Shown piece after piece: positions 8,582-17,525 of a DNA stretch of 64,000 nt. Location: positions 77,775 to 141,774 of the forward strand of contig NZ_JADNYM010000003.1 of NCBI RefSeq assembly GCF_015708085.1, written 5' to 3'. This stretch comes from Arthrobacter terrae (lineage in GTDB: Bacteria > Actinomycetota > Actinomycetes > Actinomycetales > Micrococcaceae). Both the position numbers and the translations under genes were made by a program. Below the pieces are notes generated by a model. It worked only from the letters and a program-made list of their open reading frames with translations, made no database searches and was not told where the DNA came from. Positions within the stretch are counted from its first letter, which is position 1; the number at the start of each line of letters is the position of its first letter.

Positions 8582-10021
8582 GTGAAGTACAGGAATTTTC
8601 TGCGTTCCGTCCGGAATGGCTGGTGGATCGTGCTGGTCTCCGTCCTCGTAGGCGTAGTCGTGGCCAGCGTAGTGAATGTCGCAACCGTACCCGTATACCA
8701 AAGCACCGTTAAGTTTTACGTCATCGCCGGGACCGCAACAGGGCAGTCTGCTCTGCAGGCCGATGCGCTCGCACGGCAGCGAATTGTAGGTTACGCCAGC
8801 CTTCTGACAAGTGAGCGGGTGGTGGAACAGGTCACCAAAGCCAGTGGAGTGACTGAAACGGTTCCTGAGGTCGCCGACATGATCAGCGCCTTTGGTGATG
8901 CCAATACTCTGATCCTGACGGTCAACGTCCGAAGTGAGAAGGAGAATGACGCATATGCAATTGCCTCGGCACTGGCGACCAATTTCAACCGAATGGTCAA
9001 TGATCTCGAAGCGACGGGCAACGTTTTTGGGGCAGGGTCCATCCTTAACGTCGTGGGCGGGCCGACCCGGGACAATAATCCGGTGTCGCCTAAAGAAAAG
9101 CTGAATACCGGCTTGGGTTTGTTGCTGGGGCTCGCCGTCGGCGTCGGCATCCTCATTGCACGGAGCAGGGCTGACAAGTCTTTGCGGGTAACGGACGATG
9201 TCGAAGCAGAGACTGGAGTGAAAGTGCTGGCTACGATTCCGGCAGAAAAGCCAACCGGAAGCCGCTTGGACGTCTTCGGGCAGTGGGGCGGTCCACTGCT
9301 GCTGGAGGCAGCCCGTAACTTGCGGACCAACCTGCATTTCATGCCCGGCGCTGATGCCCTGCGCGTCATCGCTGTCACGTCGGCGGCTGCAGGAGAGGGG
9401 AAGTCCACTGTGGCTGTGAACTTGGCACGCTCTTGCGCTGAGGCAGGATATCGAAGTCTTCTGGTGGAAGCCGACCTGCAACATCCGCGTTTGGCCGCAG
9501 ACTTAGGGCTGACGAATGATGAAGGTCTGGCCGGCCTCCTACAGCAGAGTGCTGAGCTTGCGACGGCCATTAGACCCACCTCCCAGCACGGCCTGTTCGT
9601 GCTGCCCGCCGGGCGCGCGGGAGGATCAGCTTCGGAGCTGCTGAGCAACACCGCGATGGAAGCCGTGATGATTCAGCTCCGCGAGGCCTACGACGTCGTG
9701 ATTCTGGACACTGCGCCCTTGATGCCTTTTGCCGACGCACGGATAGTGTCCGCGCTATCGGACGGTGTCGTGGTCGTGACGCGCTTTGCCCAATCCAGCC
9801 CGGCTGGTGTCCGCGACGGTCTAAACTGCCTGGCGCTGGTGCACGCCAAGGTGCTCGGAATAGTTTTCAATGCCCTTCCCGTTCAGCGGTTGCCGCACCG
9901 GGGCCGCCGGCGATCGAGCCACACCGGTGTCAGTCGAGCTGCGGTTTCCGCATCTGCAGCAGAGGATGGCGCCGGAAGCAACCAAGCAGCGGCTCCACAG
10001 AACGCGCGAGTGGAAAGCTGA
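8582..10021 (+). CDS. Wzz/BY-kinase-like polysaccharide co-polymerase
   Basis: 479 residues with a GTG start. A membrane helix (about 14-38), an extracellular chain-length-determinant region and a second helix (about 178-200) precede a cytosolic P-loop domain with Walker A AAGEGKST (Lys274), an A-prime-like LLVEADLQHPRL and Walker B VVILDTAPL. This is the layout of actinobacterial capsular polysaccharide tyrosine autokinases that control chain length. Odd points: Walker A-prime has Glu-Ala-Asp where Asp-Ala-Asp is usual, and the C-terminal 45 residues contain no tyrosine, although these kinases normally autophosphorylate a tyrosine cluster there. It may be a non-tyrosine regulator or a degenerate kinase. 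Confidence 0.88.
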   Translation: MKYRNFLRSVRNGWWIVLVSVLVGVVVASVVNVATVPVYQSTVKFYVIAGTATGQSALQADALARQRIVGYASLLTSERVVEQVTKASGVTETVPEVADMISAFGDANTLILTVNVRSEKENDAYAIASALATNFNRMVNDLEATGNVFGAGSILNVVGGPTRDNNPVSPKEKLNTGLGLLLGLAVGVGILIARSRADKSLRVTDDVEAETGVKVLATIPAEKPTGSRLDVFGQWGGPLLLEAARNLRTNLHFMPGADALRVIAVTSAAAGEGKSTVAVNLARSCAEAGYRSLLVEADLQHPRLAADLGLTNDEGLAGLLQQSAELATAIRPTSQHGLFVLPAGRAGGSASELLSNTAMEAVMIQLREAYDVVILDTAPLMPFADARIVSALSDGVVVVTRFAQSSPAGVRDGLNCLALVHAKVLGIVFNALPVQRLPHRGRRRSSHTGVSRAAVSASAAEDGAGSNQAAAPQNARVES

Positions 10022-10060
10022 TGACGCGGGCATACCTCGCGCTTCATTGGGCGCCGTAAC

Positions 10061-11416
10061 ATGCTGTTGTTCGTGTGGATTGGCGTTTGTGCTCTCGGCG
10101 CGGTGCTTCTCCGCAGGCACCTGACCATCAGCATCGCCTGTGTCCTTGCGCTGTGGTTCCTGATTCCCACAGTGGGCAGTTACCTACTGACCGGACAAAA
10201 GCTGGGGCCTCTGGCGTTTCACTGTGCAACGTGGCTTATTCTGGCCATCGCTATCACGCAGCTGGTATGGGCCCCGGAGGCATTAGGAAAATCGGTGTTC
10301 CGCCACCGTTTTTTATTCCTGCTTCTGGCGCTGGTTCTCAGCGTTGCTTTTCTCACCACGCGGACCGTTCAATCCGGTGGTGGAATGGTTCTCTTCGTGG
10401 ACCAGATGGTGGCACCGGCACTGCTCTTTTTGCTTATTCTCGCCGCCGGTACCATCGACGCGAAGCTGGTGCCGCGGCTGCGGAATGCGCTGATGTTACT
10501 CTTTTGCATTGTTGTGATCGTGGCGGTTTTCCAATGGTCAACCGGCAGCGTGCTTTTCTATGAAGCCGGCTTTAAGACGCAGTTCTGGTTCAACCCTGAG
10601 ACAAAACGTTGGATGGGCACTTTCGATCAGCCCTTGGCGCTTTCCCTCGTCGCGTGCGCTTTAACGCCAATGGTGGCGGGGATCCGCCGACTGTACATTG
10701 CTATACCGCTGCTGGCACTGTTGGTGACCGCAGTACTCATCAGCCAGTCCAGGGTCGGCACCGGCGTCGTAATTGCCTCCATCCTGTACGCCGTGTTGTT
10801 TTCCCGCCATAAGGGCAGCGTAAAGGTGGCGGTTGTTGCTGCGATGGGCATAGGTACATATTTTTTGCTGATGACGCCCTTAGTGGCCGGAGTTTTGGCA
10901 CGAGTCGCTGATGATACGGGGTCTGCTGAGGCGAGAAACCAGGCATACGGGGTATTTTTCCGGGATTGGTCGAAGTATCTCTTCACCGGTGAAGGGCTCA
11001 CGGCCAGTTATGGAGTGGCTGATTTCGCCGGTCTGCAGACGAGCTTTGAAAGTTCGATCATCATGTACGCAGTGGATATTGGCATCGTTTTTGCCGTCTT
11101 ATACTTCGGAGCGTTGCTGGTGGTGGTGCTCCAAAGCGCGGGACGGCATTCCGTTCCCGGGCTGACACTGGCAGGGCTGCTGGTCGTACTCATACCGCAG
11201 ACATACAGTGGAGTCGCCACCCGGTCGGTGGCGGGAATTGTTATTTGGACCATCGTCGCGATGGCGGCCGCCGCGGCGCAGACTGCTGCCGACGCCGGAT
11301 CGGCTCAAAGACCCACCGCAGCAGCCGGTCCGGGCCGTACAGCCGTCCTGGTCCCTGCTGCCCGCAGGTCCGTACCCCCAAATCGCCAAAAGTCTTCCAA
11401 CTGGACGGGTCGCTGA
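10061..11416 (+). CDS. Wzy/WaaL-like O-antigen polymerase
   Basis: 451 residues, with about ten hydrophobic segments between residues 1 and 405 and one large polar loop (about 280-330, containing RNQAYGVFFRDW), the usual layout of O-antigen ligase/polymerase proteins. The last 50 residues are basic and disordered. It follows the Wzz-like gene by 39 bp and precedes the GDPD lipoprotein, so it is probably the polymerase of the exopolysaccharide locus. Sequence in this family is poorly conserved, so the call rests on topology and context. Confidence 0.7.
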   Translation: MLLFVWIGVCALGAVLLRRHLTISIACVLALWFLIPTVGSYLLTGQKLGPLAFHCATWLILAIAITQLVWAPEALGKSVFRHRFLFLLLALVLSVAFLTTRTVQSGGGMVLFVDQMVAPALLFLLILAAGTIDAKLVPRLRNALMLLFCIVVIVAVFQWSTGSVLFYEAGFKTQFWFNPETKRWMGTFDQPLALSLVACALTPMVAGIRRLYIAIPLLALLVTAVLISQSRVGTGVVIASILYAVLFSRHKGSVKVAVVAAMGIGTYFLLMTPLVAGVLARVADDTGSAEARNQAYGVFFRDWSKYLFTGEGLTASYGVADFAGLQTSFESSIIMYAVDIGIVFAVLYFGALLVVVLQSAGRHSVPGLTLAGLLVVLIPQTYSGVATRSVAGIVIWTIVAMAAAAAQTAADAGSAQRPTAAAGPGRTAVLVPAARRSVPPNRQKSSNWTGR

Positions 11417-11500
11417 TAAGGGTGCATGTTTTTTTATGGCTACCTTGCATGTGGAAAACACAGGCCCTCCCTTTCTCATTGAACGTAAGGAATGGCACCA

Positions 11501-12946
11501 GTGAATAATGTGAATGTCGCTTCGCTTACGCGTCGGCAGGTTCTTCTTCTGGCCTCGGGCAGCATTCTGCTCACCGGTTGTTCGCCCGGGGCTGCGCGCA
11601 AGGCGGCGCCTGTGAAACACACCGTTACGGATCTGCTCGCCGACGCCCCGTTTTACATCGCCCACCGTGGTTCCATGGACAATTGGCCTGAACATACGGC
11701 GGAAGCGTATTCGCAGTCACTGGCGTATGGAAGCAAAGCCATAGAAATTTCGGTTAGTGCAACGTCTGACGGGCAGCTGGTATGCCACCATGATCTCAAT
11801 ACGCTCAGGATGACCGGGAAGTCCCTGACCATTGCCGATGCACCCTATTCGGCGCTGGCGGATCTGCAAAATGATGCTCGACTTTGGTTAGGGCCCAACA
11901 GCCTTCTGCTGCCGATTCCATTACTGAAAGATGTTCTGGACGCAGGCGCCAAGGATCATGTGGTGTTCATAGAGGACAAGCAAGGAACCAACACCGCGGC
12001 TCTGCTGGATCTGATGGATACCTATCCCGATGCGACTGACCATTTCGTCTGGAAGCAGTCTGCGATGGCAGAGCACCATCTGGAGGCTGCGGCGCGGGGC
12101 TACACCACCTGGGGCTATTTTACCGAAGACGACTTTAAATCCGTTGAGGGCAGCGCACTCAACGGGATTGCCAGTGACTTTGACCTGCTGGGCATCTACC
12201 ATACGGCGACCGATCAGATCATTAAGAAGCTGGTAAATACGGGCAAGCCTGTGATCTGCTGGGAAGTTCATACTCGATGGATGCGGGACAGGTTGAAGAC
12301 CTTGGGGGTGAGAGGAATAATGTGCGCCAACATCCCCTATGTCACCACCGAGACCGCACGCAGTAAAACGGATGGGTTCGCTACCGGCATACGCGGCTTT
12401 GGCGACTTACCTTGGGCATTGGCCTGGACGCACCAACCAACGATACTTCCCCAAATGTCCTCGATATCCCTCGACCATGGGGACAAGAGCAGTTACTGCA
12501 TGGGGTCCATGTGCCCCATTACAGCTGATAACTATAGCCTTGAATTCGAGATGCGCTGGCCGGAAAGTGGACCACGGAACTTGGACCACGCCGGTGTCGC
12601 CTTTGGCCAGCGTGACGATTCTCCGTATCGCATTCAGGAACCGGGCGCGGTGGGCGGTTACCACGTGGTGCTCCGCTCTGATGGCGGGCTCGAACTCTTT
12701 GGACGGCAGTCAGGCTCTGAATATGGCTATTCGTTGGGGGCGGCAGCGACCGAGCCTCCGGTGAACGGCGTTTGGATGCGCTTCCGTATTGAGATTACGC
12801 CTACTACCATCCGCTGCAGCCGGTTGGACGGCAAGGGTGCAACTATTTCCGCTAATAGTGATGTCTATCGCGGCGGCTACTTCTCACTGAACAGGAACTA
12901 TTATGACTTCCCGCCGGTGGAGTTCCGGGGAATTACAGTGGTGTAG
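11501..12946 (+). CDS. GDPD-family lipoprotein with C-terminal sandwich domain
   Basis: 481 residues from GTG 11501, preferred over ATG 11492 because AAGGA at 11487-11491 is then correctly spaced. The N-terminus combines twin arginines (TRRQVLLLASG) with a lipobox LTGC, suggesting a Tat-exported lipoprotein. Residues about 45-290 resemble glycerophosphodiester phosphodiesterases: IAHRG, CHHD and a later Glu in VFIEDK. The usual Glu-X-Asp metal pair is Glu-Ile-Ser here, so catalysis may be altered. Residues about 310-481 look like a concanavalin/LamG-type beta sandwich. It could process glycerol-phosphate polymers or lipids at the cell surface beside the polysaccharide genes. Confidence 0.75.
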   Translation: MNNVNVASLTRRQVLLLASGSILLTGCSPGAARKAAPVKHTVTDLLADAPFYIAHRGSMDNWPEHTAEAYSQSLAYGSKAIEISVSATSDGQLVCHHDLNTLRMTGKSLTIADAPYSALADLQNDARLWLGPNSLLLPIPLLKDVLDAGAKDHVVFIEDKQGTNTAALLDLMDTYPDATDHFVWKQSAMAEHHLEAAARGYTTWGYFTEDDFKSVEGSALNGIASDFDLLGIYHTATDQIIKKLVNTGKPVICWEVHTRWMRDRLKTLGVRGIMCANIPYVTTETARSKTDGFATGIRGFGDLPWALAWTHQPTILPQMSSISLDHGDKSSYCMGSMCPITADNYSLEFEMRWPESGPRNLDHAGVAFGQRDDSPYRIQEPGAVGGYHVVLRSDGGLELFGRQSGSEYGYSLGAAATEPPVNGVWMRFRIEITPTTIRCSRLDGKGATISANSDVYRGGYFSLNRNYYDFPPVEFRGITVV

Positions 12947-13251
12947 CCGAGCGGGAGCCTTCAGTCCGGAGGCCGCGCCCGGTATCTCCGGGAGCCGAGG
13001 GAAAAAGGCTACGCAACGCTTCTTCTTAACGAATGCAATGTCGATCGAACCAGTCACCTCGAGACCCTCAGTGTGGGCAGCGATGGCCCGAGTGCCGACT
13101 CCAGCGGACGGTGCAAGCCGTTGTGGAAACGTTTACAACCAGCTCCCAAAGGCGTCTCTGCTTATGCTTAAGATAACTAAACCCACCACTGCGCCAAGGC
13201 GTGGGATAATTAGGAATCGTCAACGTGACCTAATACCAAGGAGATACCGAC
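12947..13251. other. Intergenic region upstream of sufS
   Basis: 305 bp without a convincing gene. GATAAT at 13205-13210 is a possible -10 box without a clear -35. A 6-bp inverted repeat, ATTAGG (13209-13214) and CCTAAT (13229-13234), lies between it and the AAGGAG ribosome binding site (13238-13243), where a repressor could act. The upstream 200 bp is unremarkable. Confidence 0.4.
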
Positions 13252-14637
13252 GTGACTCTGGTTTCCGCCCGCACGCAACGCCATGACCCTGGGCAGCACG
13301 GCAGGCCGCAGGGCGTTGAGCCGCTTGACCGCGCTTCAGTGCCCGTCGCGCTCACCGACACCGAGGTGCGCCGGATCCGCAACGACTTCCCGATCCTGGA
13401 AAAAGAAGTCAATGGTAAGCCGCTGGTGTACCTCGACTCCGGTGCCACATCGCAGAATCCCGTCAGTGTGCTGGAGGCTGAGCAGGAGTTCTATGAGCAA
13501 CGCAATGCCGCGGTGCACCGGGGCGCGCATCAGCTGGCGGTGGATGCGACGGATGCCTTCGAGGACGCCCGCGCCACGGTGGCGGGGTTTGTCGGCGCAA
13601 CGGACAGCGAACTTGTCTGGACGGCCAACGCGACAGCTGGGCTGAATCTGCTGGCGTATTCGTTCTCCAACGCGAGCGTAGGCCATGCGGGGGCAGCGGC
13701 GGAGCGGTTCATGCTGGCGCCGGGCGATGAGGTGCTGGTGACGGAAATGGAGCACCACGCGAATCTCATTCCGTGGCAGGAGCTGTGCCGCCGCACCGGT
13801 GCCACGCTGAAATTCATTCCGATTGACGACGACGGTGCGCTCCGGCTGGAGGAAGCGGACCGTCTGATCACCGGCAGGACCAAGGTACTGGCGTTCACCC
13901 ACGTGTCCAATGTGCTGGGCAGCATTAACCCGGTGCAGGAGCTGACGGCGATGGCGCATCGGGTGGGCGCGCTGGTGGTGCTGGATGCGTGCCAGAGCGC
14001 GCCGCATCTGCCGCTGGATTTGAAGGCGCTGGACGTGGATTTTGCCGTCTTTTCCGGGCATAAGATGCTCGGGCCTACCGGGATCGGGGCCCTGTACGGG
14101 CGCGCCGGACTGCTGGACGCGATGCCGCCGTTTTTGACCGGCGGCTCCATGATCACCACGGTCAGCATGTCCGAAGCGCAGTATCTGCCGGCGCCGCAGC
14201 GGTTTGAGGCGGGAACGCAGGCGGTGTCGCAGGCGGTGGCGTTCGCCGCGGCGGTGAACTATCTGGGGGAGACAGGCATGGAGCGGATCCATCGATGGGA
14301 GATGGAGCTTGGCCAGCGCCTGGTTGTTGGGCTGCAGGCAATCGACGGCGTCAGGGTGCTCGGCCCGGTGGCGGGCCGGGACCGCACCGGGCTGGCAGCA
14401 TTTGACGTTGCCGGTGTGCACGCGCACGACGTCGGTCAGTTCCTTGACGCGCGCGGCATCGCGGTGCGCGTCGGTCACCATTGCGCGCAGCCGCTGCACC
14501 GCCGACTTGGTCTGTCCGCGAGCACCCGCGCGAGCACTTACCTGTACAACACCACGGACGAAATCGACCAGCTGCTCGACGCGGTGTCCAACGTCCGCGG
14601 CTACTTCGGCGTCGACGCCTCGGGGGAACGCAGATGA
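13252..14637 (+). CDS. sufS: Cysteine desulfurase, SufS type
   Basis: 461 residues from GTG 13252, with AAGGAG eight bases upstream. This PLP enzyme takes sulfur from cysteine for Fe-S cluster assembly. Visible features are the cofactor lysine in FSGHKMLGPTG (Lys271), TEMEHHANLIPW, and the catalytic cysteine in RVGHHCAQP (Cys411) close to the C-terminus, typical of group II (SufS) enzymes. The family usually has about 405-415 residues; an N-terminal extension of about 35 residues is extra. The stop overlaps the sufU start (ATGA). No sufBCD genes are present, so this is an isolated SufS/SufU pair. Confidence 0.93.
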   Translation: MTLVSARTQRHDPGQHGRPQGVEPLDRASVPVALTDTEVRRIRNDFPILEKEVNGKPLVYLDSGATSQNPVSVLEAEQEFYEQRNAAVHRGAHQLAVDATDAFEDARATVAGFVGATDSELVWTANATAGLNLLAYSFSNASVGHAGAAAERFMLAPGDEVLVTEMEHHANLIPWQELCRRTGATLKFIPIDDDGALRLEEADRLITGRTKVLAFTHVSNVLGSINPVQELTAMAHRVGALVVLDACQSAPHLPLDLKALDVDFAVFSGHKMLGPTGIGALYGRAGLLDAMPPFLTGGSMITTVSMSEAQYLPAPQRFEAGTQAVSQAVAFAAAVNYLGETGMERIHRWEMELGQRLVVGLQAIDGVRVLGPVAGRDRTGLAAFDVAGVHAHDVGQFLDARGIAVRVGHHCAQPLHRRLGLSASTRASTYLYNTTDEIDQLLDAVSNVRGYFGVDASGERR

Positions 14638-15101
14638 GCGACCTGGACGTGTTGTATCAGCAGATCATTTTGGATCATGCCAAAGTGCGGACCGGGGGAG
14701 ACCTGCCCGAAAGCGAGACGGCCGCCGCTCCGGTATTCCCGGGCATTGGGCAGTCCCATCAGCTGAATCCGGTGTGCGGGGATGAAATCACGCTGCGGGT
14801 GACTGTCGAGGACGGCAAGGTCGCTTCGGTGCGGTGGAATGGTGCCGGTTGCGCGATCTCGATGGCGTCGGCGTCGGTACTCAGCGAACTGGCCGAAGGG
14901 GTCGTGCCGGAGGAGCTGCTGGGGCTGATCGGTAACTTCCGCGAGGTGATGCGCTCCCGCGGCAAGCTTGCCGGCGAGGAGGAAATACTCGGCGATGCCG
15001 CGGCCTTCTCCGGTGTTTCCCGCTACCCTGCCCGGGTTAAATGCGCGATGCTCGCCTGGGTGGCAGCGGAAGAGGCTCTGCGTCAAGCAGTAGCGGCGTA
15101 A
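14634..15101 (+). CDS. sufU: SufU sulfur-transfer/scaffold protein
   Basis: 155 residues from ATG 14634, overlapping the sufS stop by four bases, so translationally coupled. It accepts persulfide sulfur from SufS in Fe-S assembly. The three conserved cysteines are in LNPVCGDE (Cys48), GAGCAIS (Cys73) and ARVKCAML (Cys137), and the insertion between the second and third cysteine that marks SufU rather than IscU is present. The start LYQQIILDHAK is also typical. Length fits the family. Confidence 0.93.
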   Translation: MSDLDVLYQQIILDHAKVRTGGDLPESETAAAPVFPGIGQSHQLNPVCGDEITLRVTVEDGKVASVRWNGAGCAISMASASVLSELAEGVVPEELLGLIGNFREVMRSRGKLAGEEEILGDAAAFSGVSRYPARVKCAMLAWVAAEEALRQAVAA

Positions 15102-15441
15102 TCTACGACTTAATCTCCATCCCAACGACACGTCAGGGGTCGATGGTCATCGCCCGCCCGGCTTCCGTTCCGGACCCTGTAGGCACCAAGGTTCCAACGC
15201 ACCAACGCAGCAACGCACCAACGCCGTGCTCGCTCCTGCGGGCTGGTGGGGCCGGCGGGCCCTAAAGTGCATGGCACTACGGCCCTGGTCACGTTCGGTC
15301 GGCTGACCGAAATACCGCCCGGTTCCGGCCGCTCGACCTGCGTCGCTTCGGCCGCGGCACTGGGCCCTACTGCTGCTCCCATAGAGAGTACGGCATTTTG
15401 TGCTGTTCTTGAGGTTTTCCTGTCATGATCTTGAGGCTTCG
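15102..15441. other. Intergenic region with a 7-bp hairpin
   Basis: No gene is supported here. CAACGCACCAACG-type short direct repeats lie near 15190-15220. A perfect stem TTCGGTC/GACCGAA with a four-base loop spans 15294-15311; lacking a T tract, it could be an operator or a weak terminator after sufU. Confidence 0.4.
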
Positions 15442-15581
15442 CCGGTCTTGCGGGAAGGTTGTGGTTTTCTTCCGTGGATCTTCCGGATTTTCGGGCCTTG
15501 TTCTTCAGGCTGCCGCTGGATAGTTGTACTTATCAGCGGGAAGGCCTGCTGAGCAGGACTTTCAAACCAAGGGGTTTCACC
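15442..15581 (+). promoter_or_regulatory. Duplicated leader of tasA-like gene 1
   Basis: This untranslated leader is similar to the one before the paralogue at 19548 (19421-19547). Shared blocks include TCTTGCGG, AAGGTTG, TTCTTCCG and TATCAGCGGGAAGGCCTGCTG-like sequence 30-55 bp before the start. The end can fold as AAACC-AAGG-GGTTT (15565-15578), with the purine-rich ribosome binding site in the loop, suggesting translational control. No protein frame is conserved between the two leaders. Confidence 0.55.
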
Positions 15582-16139
15582 ATGAACAAGATGGCCAAAG
15601 GCGCAATCGCAAGCGGTGTCGGCGTAGTTCTGCTGGTCGGCGGTGGCGGAACGCTCGCTACCTGGAACCAGGCACAAACTGCGTCGATGGGTTCGATTGT
15701 TTCCGGTGACCTGAACCTTGAAGTGAACAGTGCAACCAACATCGGCAAATGGACGAACGCCGCGGGCACTGTTGTTGACGTCAAGGCTTACAAGGTGGTT
15801 CCCGGGGAGACCCTGACGTACACGCAGGACCTGAAGGTGACGCTGACCGGAGATCAAATGGCCGCCAAGCTTGCCGTGACCGGTACCGGCGTCAACACCA
15901 CGTTTCTGGACAAGAATGTGGTGGTAGCGCCTACCACCATCAAGGATGGCGTGAAAGCCATTGCTGCAGATGACGTTCTGACGCCTTCAGTCAACGGGCA
16001 CGTCGTGACCGCCTCCACTACCTTCACGTTCAAGACCAGCACGGATGCCCGCGACGGGGCCGGCGCGAAGTCGTACGAGTTCGGCGGCGTGGGCTATAAG
16101 CTGGTGCAGCAGGCACCGCCTGCCCCCAACAGCCTCTAG
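15582..16139 (+). CDS. Alternate-type signal peptide exported protein, TasA-like 1
   Basis: 185 residues from ATG 15582. The N-terminus has MNKMAKGAIASGVG, a glycine-rich hydrophobic core and GTLATWNQAQTA, the signature of actinobacterial alternate-type signal peptides processed by SipW-like peptidases, as in Bacillus TasA/CalY. The mature part is a beta-rich, Thr/Val-rich domain with VVPGETLTYTQDL and ending GYKLVQQAP. It is a paralogue of the proteins at 19548 and 20160. A fibre or matrix subunit role is inferred from the signal type and the adjacent sipW. The upstream extension of the frame is rejected because the conserved start and ribosome binding site are here. Confidence 0.85.
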   Translation: MNKMAKGAIASGVGVVLLVGGGGTLATWNQAQTASMGSIVSGDLNLEVNSATNIGKWTNAAGTVVDVKAYKVVPGETLTYTQDLKVTLTGDQMAAKLAVTGTGVNTTFLDKNVVVAPTTIKDGVKAIAADDVLTPSVNGHVVTASTTFTFKTSTDARDGAGAKSYEFGGVGYKLVQQAPPAPNSL

Positions 16140-16188
16140 CGGGGCCGCCCAACAGGCCCGCTGAGCGGATCTGTTGAATTGAAACCCC

Positions 16189-16224
16189 GGTGGTGTGCGG
16201 ACATGATGCCGGCACACCGCCACC
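16189..16224 (+). terminator. Intercistronic hairpin after tasA-like 1
   Basis: GGTGGTGTGC (16189-16198) pairs with GCACACCGCCACC (16212-16224) around a three-base bulge. It lies between the first TasA-like gene and the rest of the sipW operon and could attenuate read-through or stabilise the upstream message. There is no T tract. Confidence 0.45.
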
Positions 16225-16239
16225 CCTTCCGGAGAGATT

Positions 16240-16827
16240 ATGCGTACCCCACGAGCACTGAAGGCAGCCGGCTTGGTCCTTGCCGCCGTCGTGCTGGGTC
16301 TGCTGACGGTGCAGGGAACTTACGCTCTATGGAACGCAGCGGTTAACTCCAATGCAGGCACGGTGCAGGCAGCGGATTTCCGCGTCAGCCTAACCGATGG
16401 CCCCACGAACACTTCAATGGATATGACGCTGGCCGACGGTACGGCAGCGACTATTGCTTTGAGCACGACGCCCATCGGTGTGGTTGTCCCGGGGCAGTCG
16501 GTCTACACGGGGGTGCAGCTGGGCAATGCCACCAATGCCGGTGGAGACTTTACGATCAAAGCCGGTGCGGGCGAACCGGTTATAACTGACACCTCGGGAA
16601 GCGGCGTTGCTTCCCTTTTGAGTGTGAAGGCTGTTGGCGCCGACGCTTTGGCGCAGTGCACAAGTGCAGCGCTGTACGCCGGCGCGCAGACCACTGCCTC
16701 GGTGAGCATTGCGAAAAACGCGAGTAAGGTTCTTTGCTTCCAGGTTACGCTGGCCGGCAATGCTCCCGGGAGCCTGCAGGGTAAAAGCGCCGGCATTTCC
16801 CTGCCGCTCGCCGTCGAACAGCTTTGA
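16240..16827 (+). CDS. SipW-type signal peptide exported protein
   Basis: 195 residues. The N-terminus has arginines, one hydrophobic helix (about 9-26) and GTYALWNAAVNSNAG, the aromatic-Trp motif after the core that marks SipW-dependent substrates. The mature part is a beta-rich domain with TPIGVVVPGQSVYTGVQLGN and two cysteines (about 139 and 167) that may form a disulfide. GGAGAG precedes the ATG. It immediately precedes the signal peptidase gene. Probably a minor matrix or pilin-like component; exact role unknown. Confidence 0.78.
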   Translation: MRTPRALKAAGLVLAAVVLGLLTVQGTYALWNAAVNSNAGTVQAADFRVSLTDGPTNTSMDMTLADGTAATIALSTTPIGVVVPGQSVYTGVQLGNATNAGGDFTIKAGAGEPVITDTSGSGVASLLSVKAVGADALAQCTSAALYAGAQTTASVSIAKNASKVLCFQVTLAGNAPGSLQGKSAGISLPLAVEQL

Positions 16828-16838
16828 GAAGGAACGAT

Positions 16839-17525
16839 ATGTCCAAGACCAAGCGAACCGATGCAGCTGTTCATAAAGATAGTGCCGGTCTTAAAGACAA
16901 TGCCGGTCTTAAGGACAATGCCGGTCTGAGAGCCGGTTCTGTCCTGGACGGTCGTCCCGGCCGTCGTCGCGGAGAAGCAGTCCGGAGCCCGGCCGGGAAA
17001 GCGGTACGGTTCGCTGGCCGCTCCATTGCTCTGGTCGTCCTCGTCGCGGCAGCCCTTGCGGCGTTGGTGCTGATCCTTATTCCGCTGGTCACCGGTTCCC
17101 AGACCTACACGGTGCTGACCAATTCCATGGCCCCGAAGTATGCTCCCGGCACGTTCATGGTGGTCAAACCGAAGCCCTTCGCGGACTTGCGGGTCGGGGA
17201 CATCATCACGTACCAAATCGAATCAGGTAAGCCTGCGGTGATCAGCCACCGGATAGTGTCCGTCAGTTCCACGCAAAGCGGCGAGCGGGTCTTCACCACC
17301 AAGGGTGACAATAATTCCCTGGAGGACGAGGCTCCGGTCCATGAGGTTCAGGTGCGCGGGAAGCTGCTTTACGCTGTGCCCTATGTAGGGTTCGTGGCTA
17401 ATGCGGCCGGCCAGGTCAACCGCGGCGCACTGGTGCCGATAGCCGGCGTAGCGCTGATTGCCTTCGGTGTCTTCACCACCATCCGCGGGGCGCTTTTAAA
17501 GAAAAAGACCCGGGCGACAGCATGA
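16839..17525 (+). CDS. sipW: SipW-like signal peptidase I (Ser/His type)
   Basis: 228 residues from ATG 16839, chosen because GAAGGA (16828-16833) is well placed; an upstream TTG at 16824 is less likely. A cytosolic basic N-terminus with an unusual repeat AGLKDN (residues about 16-30) is followed by a membrane helix (about 62-85) and the catalytic domain: nucleophile Ser96 in TNSMAPK, His137 in ISHRIV replacing the lysine of ordinary bacterial SPase I, and GDNN at 157-160. A second helix lies near the C-terminus (about 196-216). This is the ER/SipW type that matures TasA-like proteins. The stop overlaps the next start (ATGA). Confidence 0.9.
   Translation: MSKTKRTDAAVHKDSAGLKDNAGLKDNAGLRAGSVLDGRPGRRRGEAVRSPAGKAVRFAGRSIALVVLVAAALAALVLILIPLVTGSQTYTVLTNSMAPKYAPGTFMVVKPKPFADLRVGDIITYQIESGKPAVISHRIVSVSSTQSGERVFTTKGDNNSLEDEAPVHEVQVRGKLLYAVPYVGFVANAAGQVNRGALVPIAGVALIAFGVFTTIRGALLKKKTRATA

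Noticed and set aside
13336-14499. 387-residue minus-strand frame opposite sufS
   Set aside because: Same shadow effect; the plus-strand protein carries all catalytic residues of SufS.
15442-15581. c-di-GMP or other known riboswitch in the tasA leader
   Set aside because: I could not find the conserved core of a known riboswitch class; only paralogous similarity and a small hairpin are supported.
15459-15581. Longer N-terminus for TasA-like protein 1
   Set aside because: The upstream extension is not conserved with paralogue 2, whereas the start at 15582 aligns with it and gives a proper alternate-type signal peptide.
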